A DNA stretch of 64,000 nt from JALYXI01 sp963795835 (GCA_963795835.1 CAWCJC010000009.1:186001-250000); one strand, 5' to 3'. Positions 55,115-64,000 are shown, numbered from the stretch's first letter. The notes: generated from the letters alone by a model not told the origin. A program made the numbers and translations.

Positions 55115-55638
55115 GACGCGCGATCATCTTTGTGTTTGCGGGGTTGGCGTGGGCCGCCGATTGGTCCCAGCCTGGTGAGGTGCGGCATGAGGACGCGCTG
55201 GTGATCTCTTATACAGCGCGGGTGGATGGACCCTATCTGGTGGTTCGGGCGAACATCGGGCAGGGCTGGCACACGTTCGCTCTCGACAACGTGCAGCGCG
55301 TGGAAGAAAAGCTTGCGGGGAAGCCGGCGCTCAGCATGGACAAGTCGACCGAGATCGGGGTGACGGGCGCGGCGGTGGAAGGCCCGTGGCTGGAATCACC
55401 GCCCAAGGATTTCTCGCGTCCCCAATTGAGGATGTTCAGCTTTGGTTACGATCACGATCTGGTGTTTGCCGCGAAACTTCGCGCACACGGCGGCGGCTCG
55501 GCGAAGCTCCGCATTCGGGGCCAAGCCTGCACGGAGACAATTTGTAAGAACGTCGACGTGCCGCTTACCGTGGCGATCCCGGCCAAGATGACGACGGCGA
55601 GCGACGTAAAGCCGCGGGAATTAGTGCAGGCCCGCTGA
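55111..55638 (+). CDS. Exported DsbD N-terminal (alpha) domain-like protein
   Basis: 175 residues with a signal peptide MRRAIIFVFAGLAWAA. The mature part matches the immunoglobulin-like DsbD-alpha/DsbC fold: GWHTFALDNV, GAAVEGPWLESPPKDF, and the terminal GQACTETICKNVDVPLTVAIP with the Cys pair characteristic of this domain. DsbD-alpha takes electrons from the membrane reductase and passes them to periplasmic thiol proteins. The ATG overlaps the stop of the selenoprotein gene by four bases, so it is the natural redox partner of that protein. No DsbD membrane domain is nearby. Confidence 0.85.
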   Translation: MRRAIIFVFAGLAWAADWSQPGEVRHEDALVISYTARVDGPYLVVRANIGQGWHTFALDNVQRVEEKLAGKPALSMDKSTEIGVTGAAVEGPWLESPPKDFSRPQLRMFSFGYDHDLVFAAKLRAHGGGSAKLRIRGQACTETICKNVDVPLTVAIPAKMTTASDVKPRELVQAR

Positions 55639-55648
55639 ACTGCCGTTT

Positions 55649-56512
55649 TTAGGCCAGCGCTTTTCCATAGAGCGCGAGCAAACGCGCCCAAGCTTTCTCT
55701 GCTTGCGGCTCATTATAGACTCGGGAATCAGGCGGGCACCAGCCGTGAGCGGCACCGGCGTAGACTTCGATCTCGGCGGGCAAACCGGCTTTGGCAAATG
55801 TTTCTTTAAGGGCAGTCTTATCGTTGGGTGCCCGGGAATCGTCGTTTTCCGCGATAGCGACCAGGAATTGCGCTTTGGATTGTGCCGCCTGGAGATGAGG
55901 GCTGTTGGGCTTGTCCGTAACCAGGCCGCCGCCGTGGAAGGTGGCGACTGCGCCGACACGGGCGGGCATCGCAGCGGCGGTGCGGAATGCCATGGGTCCG
56001 CCCATGCAATAGCCTTGCGTGCCGATCTTGCGGGTTTTCGAGACTGAGGGTTGTGTATCCAGCCACGCAATGAAGGCTTTCGAGTCTGTCATATGCGTGG
56101 TTTCGTTAAGAGACTGGGCCAGCGGCATGAGCTGCTGGATGGAAGTTGCGGAACCTTCGGGAGCGGTGGGGGCCTTTTGGGTTCGATAGAACGGATTCAC
56201 GACCAGGACCGAGTAGCCGGATTCGGCCAGGCGCTTGCCCATTTGGCGGAAGGCGGGTCTTAGGCCGAAGATGTCGGGCCATACGAGGACTCCTGCGGTC
56301 GCGCCCGCGGTGGGGTGCACGAAGTAGCAATCGGCGCTGCCGTCCGGCGTGGTGATGCTGACGTCGGATTCGGTAACGTTGGCCGCGTTTGCGACTTGCG
56401 GGAGGAGCATCGCCATGCCCGCGCTGAGAATCTTACCGAATTGTTTGCGGGTTACCTGGTTGTTGCTTTCGTATTGTTCGCTGTCGCTATCGAAGTGATT
56501 TTGATCGCACAT
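55649..56512 (-). CDS. Dienelactone hydrolase family protein
   Basis: 287 residues, alpha/beta hydrolase. Nucleophile Cys169 in KIGTQGYCMGGPMAF, acid in VAIAENDDSRAPND, and His in AGAAHGWCPPDS form the DLH Cys-Asp-His triad. An N-terminal TRKQFGKILSAGMAMLLPQVANA looks like an export signal with ~20 extra residues before it. Family members hydrolyse dienelactones or related esters; the actual substrate is unknown. Monocistronic by context. Confidence 0.88.
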   Translation of the reverse strand: MCDQNHFDSDSEQYESNNQVTRKQFGKILSAGMAMLLPQVANAANVTESDVSITTPDGSADCYFVHPTAGATAGVLVWPDIFGLRPAFRQMGKRLAESGYSVLVVNPFYRTQKAPTAPEGSATSIQQLMPLAQSLNETTHMTDSKAFIAWLDTQPSVSKTRKIGTQGYCMGGPMAFRTAAAMPARVGAVATFHGGGLVTDKPNSPHLQAAQSKAQFLVAIAENDDSRAPNDKTALKETFAKAGLPAEIEVYAGAAHGWCPPDSRVYNEPQAEKAWARLLALYGKALA

Positions 56513-56550
56513 GGTGTTTGAGTTGAGTTTAGCGCGGGGCGCGAGCTGAA

Positions 56551-56706
56551 CTACCGGCGGCCCCGTAATACCAGGAACAATACCAGCAGCGCGAGGACGA
56601 TACTTCCCGGCCAGATGAACCAGCCGCCTGTGGAGCTGTAACCGGCTACGATGCAGCCCGTTTGCGTTGCGGCCAGGATGATTGCAAGCGTTGTGACTCG
56701 TTTCAT
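56551..56706 (-). CDS. Small membrane protein coupled to DUF1501 gene
   Basis: 51 residues from ATG 56706, which overlaps the DUF1501 stop by four bases. MKRVTTLAIILAATQTGCIV could be a lipoprotein signal (TQTGC), and a second helix FIWPGSIVLALLVLFLVLRGRR ends with positive charge. No family recognised. The coupling to DUF1501 argues that it is a real gene. Confidence 0.6.
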   Translation of the reverse strand: MKRVTTLAIILAATQTGCIVAGYSSTGGWFIWPGSIVLALLVLFLVLRGRR

Positions 56707-57929
56707 GTGTGTGAGAGGAGCGGCGTGAATTTGCCCGTGTAGTTTGGAAAAACCGTCTTCAGCGAGCGGTTCCCTAAGTGTTGCATAACTAAGTCTCCCA
56801 GGACTCCTCGATAGTCTGTCGTGATTGCCAGGTCCCGTTGCTCGTAAAGTTGTTCTTGGGCCAAGCCCGGCCATGGGCCGTGAACTTTGCCGCCCTTGAC
56901 GTTCCCGCCCAGCACGAACATGCAATTGGCATGCCCGTGATCGGTACCGCGGGTGCCGTTCTCTTTGGCTGTTCTCCCAAATTCGGACATGGTCACGACA
57001 ACTACATCTTCCATCTGGTCACCGAGGTCTTTATGGAATGCGGCCAGCGTTTGACTGAAATCCTTGAGCAGGTTCGCCAGCAAGGGAGTCTCGTTGACGT
57101 GCGTGTCCCAGCCGCCTACGTCGGCGAACGCGACTTCCACGCCTACGTTGGACTTGATGAGCTGCGCAATCTGGCGCATGTTGTCGCCGAAACGGCTCTT
57201 CGGGTACTCGGCGCCTTCGGCGGGCTTGTAGGGCGTCTTCTGAATCGATTGAAGAATGGATGCCGCTTCAAACGTTTCGCGCCCCGCTCCGTTGAGGATC
57301 GCATCGGACGACCCGGAATAGAGGGATTCAAAAGCTTTGGCGGCGGCTGCGTCTTTCACGCCGAAGTTGCTAATGCTCTCGACCGCCACGGCTGGCACAG
57401 GACCCACCATGGTGCGTGGAAGCGTCGGCCCCATGGAGAGCGCGCGAACGGGGGAGACTTTGCCGGTTTCTGAAGCAAGGGTGCGGTTCAGCCAGCCGCT
57501 GGTGGTCGCTTTCAGGCCGGGTGTGCCGGACTCCATATAATCCTGCGCGTCGAAGTGGGAGCGGGTGGGGTCGGGCGAGCCGGTGGCGTGAACGATGGCG
57601 AGATGGCCCTGGTCGTAGAGCGGCTTGAAGGCAGCGAGGGCGGGGTTCAGGCCGAAGTGGCCGTCGAGATCGATAGCGGCGTTGGGGCCGGAGCCGGGGC
57701 GCGGTATGGCGATGGTGGGGCGCAGGTCGTAATACGCCTGCTCGGAGTGCGGGACCACGATATTAAGGCCATCGGCCGCGCCGCGCTGGAAAATGGCGAC
57801 GAGGACTTTCTTTCGGCGGCCAGGAGCATCCTGGGCGTAGAGCGCGCGTTGGAGCCAGATGGGAGCAGTGCCGACGCCGACCATGGCGAGGGCGGCATTA
57901 CGAAGAAAGATGCGGCGCGATGAAGGCAT
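56703..57929 (-). CDS. DUF1501 domain protein, Tat-exported
   Basis: 408 residues. MPSSRRIFLRNAALAMVGVG is a twin-arginine signal. The DUF1501 fold, related to sulfatase/alkaline phosphatase, is indicated by VLVAIFQRGAADGLNIVVPH, DPTRSHFDAQDYMESGTPG, GGWDTHVNE and VVVTMSEFGRTAKENGTRGTDHGHAN with the metal-site-like Asp/His residues. The function is not established. Always found next to a DUF1800 gene, as here (24 bases apart). Confidence 0.92.
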   Translation of the reverse strand: MPSSRRIFLRNAALAMVGVGTAPIWLQRALYAQDAPGRRKKVLVAIFQRGAADGLNIVVPHSEQAYYDLRPTIAIPRPGSGPNAAIDLDGHFGLNPALAAFKPLYDQGHLAIVHATGSPDPTRSHFDAQDYMESGTPGLKATTSGWLNRTLASETGKVSPVRALSMGPTLPRTMVGPVPAVAVESISNFGVKDAAAAKAFESLYSGSSDAILNGAGRETFEAASILQSIQKTPYKPAEGAEYPKSRFGDNMRQIAQLIKSNVGVEVAFADVGGWDTHVNETPLLANLLKDFSQTLAAFHKDLGDQMEDVVVVTMSEFGRTAKENGTRGTDHGHANCMFVLGGNVKGGKVHGPWPGLAQEQLYEQRDLAITTDYRGVLGDLVMQHLGNRSLKTVFPNYTGKFTPLLSHT

Positions 57930-57953
57930 GAAATTAATCCTTGAATAAGACTG

Positions 57954-59675
57954 TTAACGTTTCTGGAATTCGGGGCCGCCCAGCGTTTGGGCCAGTTCGG
58001 GATTGGGAGTTACTTTTGTACCGGCCACTTTGTTATTGGTGAGCGCCACGGCGAAGTTCATACGAGCGAGCAGGGAGGCGGAATTGAGCCAGTCCGCGCC
58101 CTTGTTGCTGTAGCCGGTCGGCTCCACTTTTCGATAGAGCGGCTCGCCCAAGGTGCGGAGCTGCTGCTCAAGGGAGGCGCCATAATCGATGTCGCCGCCA
58201 GTGGCGCGGATTGCGCTTGCCAGCATTTCGAAAGGCGACTTTACCTTGTTATGGAAGTTGGCGGGCGCGAAGAACTCCGGCGAGGTAAACATCGTTTTCA
58301 GAACAGCCCGCAGATCGCCATCGGAGCTCGTGAAGGTAGCGGCCATGCGGGCGACCAGAGTATCAGAGGGATTGTCAGAGACGAAACGAACGGCCAGGCT
58401 CTTCGAAATGAACTTCGCCGTAGCAGGGCTGTGGGCGAGAATGTCCAGAACTTTCAGGCCATCGTCGATACCGCCGCCCGCCGCGATTTTGACGCCCAGG
58501 ACGGTCTTCTCTCCTTTATCATGCAGGCGTTCGTTGAACTGGAAAATTCCGCCGGTGCGCAGTTCTTTAATGGTCCAGCCGGTGAAGCAACGGGCTACTT
58601 CGGTGACGTCTTGCTGGGTATAACCGCCATCGACTCCCAGAGTATGGAGCTCCATGAGTTCCCGGCCATAGTTTTCATTCAGACCGCGGCTGTTCTTTTT
58701 ACCTTTGTCGATTCCGGGTGCGACGGATTGAGTGTTGTCGAGATAGAACAACATGGCCGGGCTCTGAGCGGTGGCGAGGAGCAGGTCCTTGAAGCGGCCT
58801 AATACATTGGGGCGGATCACGTCGCGCTCGTAGGTGGTGACCATATAGCGATCGGCGCCTTTATCGAGGAATACGTTGAAGTGGTTGTACCAGAAATCCG
58901 TGAGGACCTCTTCCAGCTGGCGGGTGGAATACACCGCCCGCAGAATTTTACCTTGGGCCAGATCGGAATTGACGACCTGCTGGGGACCGCCTTGCAGCAT
59001 CTGAATGCGTCGGCGGAGAGCGGGGGGCGCGACGGTAAAGAGGGCTTGGCGCTTGGCCTTGGGCATGGCGTCGAGAATATCGTACTGTTCGGCGGGAGAG
59101 AGGGAGGCGAGCATGGCAACGCGCTGGGCGGGCGTGCCGGTCTGAAGACCTTCGCGCTGCGCCGGGGTCAGCTTGGCGGCGACTTGGAGGAGATCGGATT
59201 CGGGGCGGTCCTCGGAAATATTATCAGGATCGGGTTTGTTGGCTGCGAGGCGGGCTTTGTAGCGATCGACGCTGCGCTGGACGCGCCGGAGAGTTTCGGG
59301 GTCAGTGGGCAGGGGGGCGTTGCCTCTGGCCATGGCTCGGATTTGTTGTTGCGGGGGATATTTGAGAACCATCTCCGATGGGAGCATCGTGAGGGTATCG
59401 AAGGGGGCGAGCTTCGTTTCGAGAACGGGATTTTCCGGGATGGATTCGGGGTGAAGTTGTTGATCGATAAAGGCTTGAACGCCGATCTGACGTATAGTCG
59501 CTTCATCTCCCGGCCTTGGACCAAAGGTCAGGCGGTTCAGGACCTGTTCGATCTTTTGGTCTGGGGTGATCTGCGGTACCTGAGGGGCCGGCACGCGCTT
59601 CTTCGCGAAAGTTGTGGGGAGTGCGAACGAAGCGCAGAGAAGCACTGCGATCACCGGGTACGATCTTCGTGTCAT
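57954..59675 (-). CDS. DUF1800 domain protein, secreted
   Basis: 573 residues from ATG 59675 (MTRRSYPVIAVLLCASFALP signal). DUF1800 hallmarks: VLNRLTFGPRPGDEATIRQIGVQAFIDQQL, LEEVLTDFWYNHFNVF, NENYGRELMELHTLGVDGGYTQQDVTEVARCFTGWT and NKVKSPFEMLASAIRATGG. A ~100-residue acidic/charged insertion (~110-205) separates the first two. Partner of the DUF1501 protein; role unknown, suspected in handling of extracellular polymers. Confidence 0.92.
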   Translation of the reverse strand: MTRRSYPVIAVLLCASFALPTTFAKKRVPAPQVPQITPDQKIEQVLNRLTFGPRPGDEATIRQIGVQAFIDQQLHPESIPENPVLETKLAPFDTLTMLPSEMVLKYPPQQQIRAMARGNAPLPTDPETLRRVQRSVDRYKARLAANKPDPDNISEDRPESDLLQVAAKLTPAQREGLQTGTPAQRVAMLASLSPAEQYDILDAMPKAKRQALFTVAPPALRRRIQMLQGGPQQVVNSDLAQGKILRAVYSTRQLEEVLTDFWYNHFNVFLDKGADRYMVTTYERDVIRPNVLGRFKDLLLATAQSPAMLFYLDNTQSVAPGIDKGKKNSRGLNENYGRELMELHTLGVDGGYTQQDVTEVARCFTGWTIKELRTGGIFQFNERLHDKGEKTVLGVKIAAGGGIDDGLKVLDILAHSPATAKFISKSLAVRFVSDNPSDTLVARMAATFTSSDGDLRAVLKTMFTSPEFFAPANFHNKVKSPFEMLASAIRATGGDIDYGASLEQQLRTLGEPLYRKVEPTGYSNKGADWLNSASLLARMNFAVALTNNKVAGTKVTPNPELAQTLGGPEFQKR

Positions 59676-59808
59676 TTCGAGGTCCTGTCTGTACAAACTC
59701 TACAGCAGACGCAGTAGTTTCGGTGGGAAGGATTAATACGGCTTCATTTGGGGCGTTTCCCAGGTGGGCCCGGGTTTCAGATGTCTCCCGGGCCGGCTCA
59801 AGAGGACA

Positions 59809-62026
59809 TCAGATGAGTTTGTCGGGGGTGACGGGGAGTTCGCGAATGCGTTTGCCGGTGGCGTGATAGATGGCGTTAACAATGGCGGCAGTAGTGCCGG
59901 TGTTGCCGATTTCGCCTATGCCTTTTACGCCTAGTTCATTGACGTGAGGGTCGATTTCGTCAACCGTAATGATGTCGATTTGCGGCGCGTCCATGTTGAC
60001 GGGGACATGGTATTCGGCCAGGTTGGCGTTCACTACGCGGCCGCGCTTCGGGTCGACGATCATATCTTCATTCAGGGCCATGCCGATGCCCCAGATCATG
60101 CCGCCCATAAGCTGGGAGCGGGCGGTTTTGGCATTCAGGATTTTGCCTGCGCCGTATGCTCCCACCAGGCGGGAGACGCGGATTTGGCCCAGGTCGGCAT
60201 CCACTTTCACTTCGGCGAAAGCGGCTCCGAAGGCGTACATGGAGTACTCTTCCTTTTCGTGGCCCGGTTTAGCATGGGCTTTGGCCTCTATCGTCTGGCC
60301 ATTCTGGCGGGACAGGAAGACGCGTCAGGTTTTCGCGCTTGGCGGGGCTCGACTGGCTGACGAAATACCCATCATCGATGGTGACGTCGTTCGCGCCCAG
60401 GTTGTGGAGCGGGGACGCAGGGTCGGCTGTGACCATTTGAATCAGTTTTTCTCGAAGGGCTTGCCCCGCTAATTTAACGGCGGAACCAGTGCTGGCGGCC
60501 GTCTGAGAGCCACCGGAGACCGGCGTTTCCGGGAAGTCGGTATCGCCGAGGCGGAATGTGACGCGGCTGGGCGAGAGGCCGATTGCGTCGGCGGCGACCT
60601 GCGTCATGACGGTATAGGTTCCGGTGCCGAGGTCTTGCGTGCCGGCTTCGACGAGCGCCGTCCCATCGGGGCGAAGCGTGGCGGTGGCGGAGGCCTCGCT
60701 ACGTTTGGTTGGGTAGCAGGCGGTCGCCATGCCTTGGCCGACCAGCCAATGGCCTTCGCGAGTGGCGCGCACCTCAGGTTTGCGGGCGCTCCAGTTAAAC
60801 TTCGCGGCACCTTGCGCATAGCAATCGCGGAGGGACTTGCTGGACCAGGGCCGATTCTTTTCGGGATCTTTTTCGGCGTAGTTCTTGAGGCGGAGTTGGA
60901 CGGGATCGATCTTGAGCTGGTAACTCAGTTCGTCCATGGCGGATTCAAGAGCATAGTTGCCGGGGCACTCGCCAGGGGCGCGCATGAAGGAGGGCGTACC
61001 CATATCCACGCGCACCAGGCGGTGCGTGGTGGCATTGTTCGGGACTTCGTACAGCATGCGGGCCTGCAGGCCACAGGGTTCAACAAATTGGTCGAAGGAA
61101 GAGGTCTGGTCGATGGTGTCGTGCTGAAGGGTGGCGAGGGTGCCATCCGGCTTCGCGGACAGGGCGACCGTTTGGTGGGTGCGGCTGCGGTAGCCCAAGG
61201 GGCCGAACATCTGTTCGCGTTTCACCACCAGGCGAACCGGGCGCTTAACTTGTTTTGCAGCCATGGCACAAAGGACCACGTGCGACCAGGTAGGGCCTTT
61301 CGAGCCGAAGCCACCGCCCAAAAAGGGAGAGATTACGTGGACATCGTCCGGGTGGAGACCAAGAAGTTCGGAGACACGCTGGCGATCGCTGAAGACTCCC
61401 TGGGTAGCGTCGTAGAGGGTGAGCTTGGTCTCTCCTTCCCAGACTGCGATCGTAGCGTGCGGCTCCATGGGGTTATGAACGACAGAGGGCGTGATGTAGA
61501 TGTGCTTCGGTGCATTGCTTCTCGCGTTACCGCGCGTGGAGTCGGCGGGGTCGCCACCGGCCCCGGCTTTTTCGGGATTGAAGGCACGGGGGATGGCGGC
61601 TTCAAGCATCACGGTAGCGGGTTCGGAAGCATATTGCACACGGACGAGTTCGGCGGCGCGGGTGGCGTGTTCAAGAGTATCGGCGACGGCGAGCGCAATA
61701 GGCTGATTGCTATAGAAGACCTGATCGTCCTGGAGCAGGTTGAGCTTACGGGCCGTGGGTCGTCCTTTTGCGGCATCTTTCGAAGTATCGGGAGTAGGTG
61801 GCGGGAGCTTGGGGGTATTCAGGTGCGTCATGATGGCAAGCACTCCGGGGGCTTGCCCGGCCTCGGCGGTATCGATGTTCGCGATACGGCCTTTGGGGAT
61901 TGTGCTCATGACCATGACGGCAGCAGCGGCATTCGGGACGGGATGTTCAGCGGCGTAAAGCGCACGGCCTGTAACTTTGAGGCGGCCATCGACCCGGCTC
62001 AGGGGCTGGCCTACAGAGTTAAGCAT
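59809..62026 (-). CDS. Molybdenum hydroxylase large subunit (xanthine dehydrogenase family), frameshifted at ~60320
   Basis: Molybdopterin-binding subunit. Start ATG 62026. RVDGRLKVTGRALYAAEHP, NPMEPHATIAVWEG, VISPFLGGGFGSKGPTWSH and DELSYQLKIDPVQLRLKNY are typical. The first frame ends after LPVPPEWPDDRG. Removing one surplus base near 60318-60323 continues SRQNGQTIEAKAHAKPGHEK and the cofactor-binding C-terminus YSMYAFGAAFAEVKVDADLG...GIGEIGNTGTTAAIVNAIYH. Repaired length 738 residues. Probably oxidises aldehydes or N-heterocycles in the periplasm; the substrate is not predictable. Last of the three-gene set. Confidence 0.9.
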
Positions 62027-63023
62027 TGAGGTTTCCTTTTCTGGCGGCTACGGAGAGAGCGCGCACGAGGGTTCGTTTGGCCATTTCGACTTTAAAGGCG
62101 TTTTGGGGAAAGGGCCGGGCACCGTGGACCGCGAGTTCGGCCGCCGCGCGGAAAGCGGAATCTGTAGGCTGCTTGCCATTGAGGGAAGCTTCAGCGGCGG
62201 GGACGAGCCATGGCTTGTGGGCGACTCCGCCCAGCGCGAATCGGGCGGACTTAATGCGATTGTCTTCCAGATGGAGAATAGCTGCGGCGGAGACGAGGGC
62301 AAAAGCGTAGGAGTTGCGATCGCGCACTTTGATATAGGAGAAGTTAGCGGCGGCTCCGGGTACTGCCGGAAGGTCGATGGCGGTGATGAGCTCGCCGGGC
62401 TTGAGGGTGGTATCGAGTTGGGGCGTGTTACCGGGAAGCCGATGGAACTGGGCAATTGGGATCTGCCGGGGGCCGTCTGCGCCTTCGACACGGATGATGG
62501 CGCCCAGAGCAGCCAGAGCTACGGACATGTCACTGGGGTTGGTGGCGATGCATTGATCGCTGGCGCCCAAAATGGCGTGAATCCGGTTAATTCCATCGCG
62601 GGCGGCACATCCGGAGCCGGGAAGCCGCTTGTTGCACTCAGTGAAAGCGACGTCATAGAAGTAGTAGCAGCGGGTACGCTGCATGAGGTTGCCGCCCGCA
62701 GTGGCGAGGTTGCGCAGCTGGGGAGAGGCGCCCGAGAGCAGAGCTTCAGAAAGCACGGGATATCGGGAGCGGATGAGCGGGTGATTCGCCATGTCCGAAT
62801 TTCGGGCAAGAGCGCCGATGCGGACCCCGCCTTCGGGTAGCTCCTCGATTTTGTTCAGCGGGAGGCGGCTGATATCGATCAGGCGATCCGGCTCTTCGAC
62901 CCGATACTTCATGAGGTCGACCAAGTTGGTTCCGCCGGCGATGAATTTGCTGCCGGGCGCGGCGCCCAATTGAGTGAGGGCGGATGCGGTATCGGTGGCT
63001 TTCGCGTAGGCAAAGTTTTTCAT
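62019..63023 (-). CDS. Molybdenum hydroxylase FAD-binding subunit
   Basis: 334 residues from ATG 63023. FAD-binding domain of the CO-dehydrogenase medium-subunit type: GSKFIAGGTNLVDLMKYRVEEP, LRNLATAGGNLMQRTRCYYFYD, and ASDQCIATNPSDMSVALAALGA. The C-terminal CODH flavoprotein domain ends KVEMAKRTLVRAL. The insert CYYFYDVAFTECNKRLPGSGC has three Cys, as in the YagS-like subgroup, which can carry a 4Fe-4S cluster. Overlaps the downstream large-subunit gene by eight bases. Confidence 0.93.
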   Translation of the reverse strand: MKNFAYAKATDTASALTQLGAAPGSKFIAGGTNLVDLMKYRVEEPDRLIDISRLPLNKIEELPEGGVRIGALARNSDMANHPLIRSRYPVLSEALLSGASPQLRNLATAGGNLMQRTRCYYFYDVAFTECNKRLPGSGCAARDGINRIHAILGASDQCIATNPSDMSVALAALGAIIRVEGADGPRQIPIAQFHRLPGNTPQLDTTLKPGELITAIDLPAVPGAAANFSYIKVRDRNSYAFALVSAAAILHLEDNRIKSARFALGGVAHKPWLVPAAEASLNGKQPTDSAFRAAAELAVHGARPFPQNAFKVEMAKRTLVRALSVAARKGNLNA

Positions 63024-63649
63024 GCGCGGACACCTGCCTGATGCACGGCACGGACGGCCGCGACGATATTCGGGTAAGCTCCGCAACGGCAAATGTTGCC
63101 GCTCATGCGCTCCCGGATCTCATCGTCGGTGACTTCGACCGGACCTTGTTTGCGGACATCGGGAGTGGCGAAGCTTACGGTATCGGACTTGAGTTGTTCG
63201 ACCACGGCGACGGCGGAACAGATTTGGCCGGGAGTGCAATAGCCGCACTGAAGGCCATCATGCTCAATGAACGCAGCCTGCACGGGGTGGAGATCGTCAG
63301 CGTGGGCAAGTCCTTCGACGGTGGTGATTTCGTCGCCTTCGAGCATGATCGCGAGCGTAAGGCAGGAATTCGTTTGCCGGCCATTGATAAGGACAGTGCA
63401 GGCGCCGCATTGGCCGTGGTCGCAGCCTTTCTTCGAGCCGGTAAGTTGGAGATGTTCGCGAAGGGCGTCAAGAAGAGTGACACGCGGTTCGACGGTAAGG
63501 CGACGATCCTGACCGTTGATTCGCAGTGTGATTTCAGTGGCGGCAGGAGTTTGGGCTTGGGCCTGGGGTGGCAGAAGCGTGGCGGTTCCGGCGGCAGCGG
63601 CAGTGGTGACAAAGCCGCGGCGCGTTAGTTCTGGGCGCTGTTCTTCCAT
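63020..63649 (-). CDS. Molybdenum hydroxylase 2Fe-2S subunit, Tat-exported
   Basis: 209 residues from ATG 63649; the Tat signal LTRRGFVTTAAAAGTATLL fixes the start. Two [2Fe-2S] domains: plant-ferredoxin type GCDHGQCGACTVLINGRQTNSC and all-helical GLQCGYCTPGQICSA...GNICRCGAYPNI. Relays electrons from molybdopterin to FAD. The Tat signal means the whole heterotrimer is folded before export, as for YagTSR-type aldehyde oxidoreductases. Overlaps the FAD subunit by four bases. Confidence 0.94.
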   Translation of the reverse strand: MEEQRPELTRRGFVTTAAAAGTATLLPPQAQAQTPAATEITLRINGQDRRLTVEPRVTLLDALREHLQLTGSKKGCDHGQCGACTVLINGRQTNSCLTLAIMLEGDEITTVEGLAHADDLHPVQAAFIEHDGLQCGYCTPGQICSAVAVVEQLKSDTVSFATPDVRKQGPVEVTDDEIRERMSGNICRCGAYPNIVAAVRAVHQAGVRA

Positions 63650-63771
63650 GGAGGCACTAAGCTGCAGGAAAACAGCCATTTTGCGATTTCGCACTGTCCG
63701 GTTTGAAGATTTTGCATCCTTTTCCGCGGCGGCGGTTGCGGAGCAAGGCTAACTGACAAGTAAGATCAATT

Positions 63772-64000
63772 TTGCAGCCCGATCAAGGAGACCTTCGAAG
63801 ACTGGTCGACGCTCTTGTCGCGAATGACGAAAAGGCTTTCCTTAATTTGCTAGAGCGTTCAAAGTCGCTGGCCACGGCGAGTTTTCCTGACCTGATGCCG
63901 GGCACGAATTTTCTTGAAGAGATTGGACACCATATTTATTCGGGAGATACGGCGTTGCATTTCGCCGCTGCTTCTTACCGTGCGGAGATGGCGGAGCGTC
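63772..64000 (+). CDS. Ankyrin-repeat protein, 5' part (runs off window)
   Basis: A frame open from 63757 to the window end; the first plausible start is TTG 63772 (LQPDQGDLRRLVDALVANDE). Seventy-six codons are visible. GDTALHFAAASYRAEMAER is a standard ankyrin-repeat start, preceded by helical residues. No signal peptide. No stop in the frame up to base 64000. Too little is visible to say more; an ATG at about 63894 is an alternative but would cut off helical sequence. Confidence 0.7.
   Translation, partial: MQPDQGDLRRLVDALVANDEKAFLNLLERSKSLATASFPDLMPGTNFLEEIGHHIYSGDTALHFAAASYRAEMAER

Noticed and set aside
1..64000. tRNA, rRNA, CRISPR arrays, IS elements or integrase genes
   Set aside because: I looked for clover-leaf T-loop motifs, regularly spaced repeats and transposase motifs and saw none that could be supported.

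Overview
This is a GC-rich, gene-dense bacterial chromosome segment with no rRNA, tRNA, phage, IS element or CRISPR array that I can see. The gene content points to an Acidobacteriota genome of the Solibacter/Bryobacter type. The evidence is two Oar-like TonB-dependent receptors with an N-terminal carboxypeptidase-regulatory domain, a Tat-exported DUF1501/DUF1800 pair, secreted M14, M20 and C45 hydrolases, an ECF sigma/anti-sigma operon with HEAT and TPR proteins, a GPRTEEG-type acidobacterial protein, and selenocysteine usage. The taxonomic call is inference from protein families, not from a marker gene.

Layout. 1-1.6 kb: 3' part of a fused anthranilate synthase (TrpEG), then a DUF433/DUF5615 toxin-antitoxin-like pair. 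1.6-6.8 kb: secreted M20 peptidase, orphan membrane histidine kinase, LssY-domain protein, GPRTEEG protein. 6.9-9.9 kb: glpK-glpD glycerol catabolism. 10-14.9 kb: Tat-exported Gfo/Idh/MocA oxidoreductase, then DUF3500, EF-hand and NicO metal-exporter genes that overlap. 14.9-17.1 kb: dedA, pyrF and selD on the minus strand. 17.2-23.1 kb: C45 hydrolase, M14 peptidase and queC-queE. 23.2-24.7 kb: a protease-like PDZ protein without its catalytic His and Ser, overlapping a LuxR regulator without its phospho-acceptor Asp. 24.7-31.2 kb: ABC-F ATPase, and a seven-gene minus-strand unit (ECF sigma, anti-sigma, three repeat proteins, msrA, half of an AI-2E-type permease). 31.4-41 kb: beta-helix protein, TonB-dependent receptor, GMC oxidoreductase, recQ and an SDR. 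41-48.5 kb: minus-strand unit uvrA, DHS-like gene, CPBP protease, mtnA, TlpA-like gene, AsmA-like gene. 48.7-55.6 kb: second TonB-dependent receptor, split LigD polymerase and ligase, a redox selenoprotein and a DsbD-alpha-like protein. 55.6-63.6 kb: dienelactone hydrolase, DUF1501/DUF1800, and a three-subunit molybdenum hydroxylase. The window ends inside an ankyrin-repeat gene.

The most interesting point is selenium. selD carries an in-frame UGA at the usual Cys/Sec position, and about 37 kb away a second gene (53885-55114) carries an in-frame UGA giving a C-x-x-U motif in a thioredoxin-like domain, followed by a CxxCH haem-type motif and PDZ domains. Both UGAs are followed at the right distance by a hairpin with a GGU apical loop, as in bacterial SECIS elements. 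The second protein has an architecture I do not recognise as described.

A caution applies to the whole window. I count twelve single-base frameshifts in ten otherwise well-conserved genes (glpK, DUF3500, selD, M14 peptidase, anti-sigma, GMC oxidoreductase, DHS-like twice, TonB receptor twice, LigD ligase, molybdenum hydroxylase). This density looks like uncorrected sequencing indels rather than decay, so those genes are listed here as whole CDS with the shift position stated.
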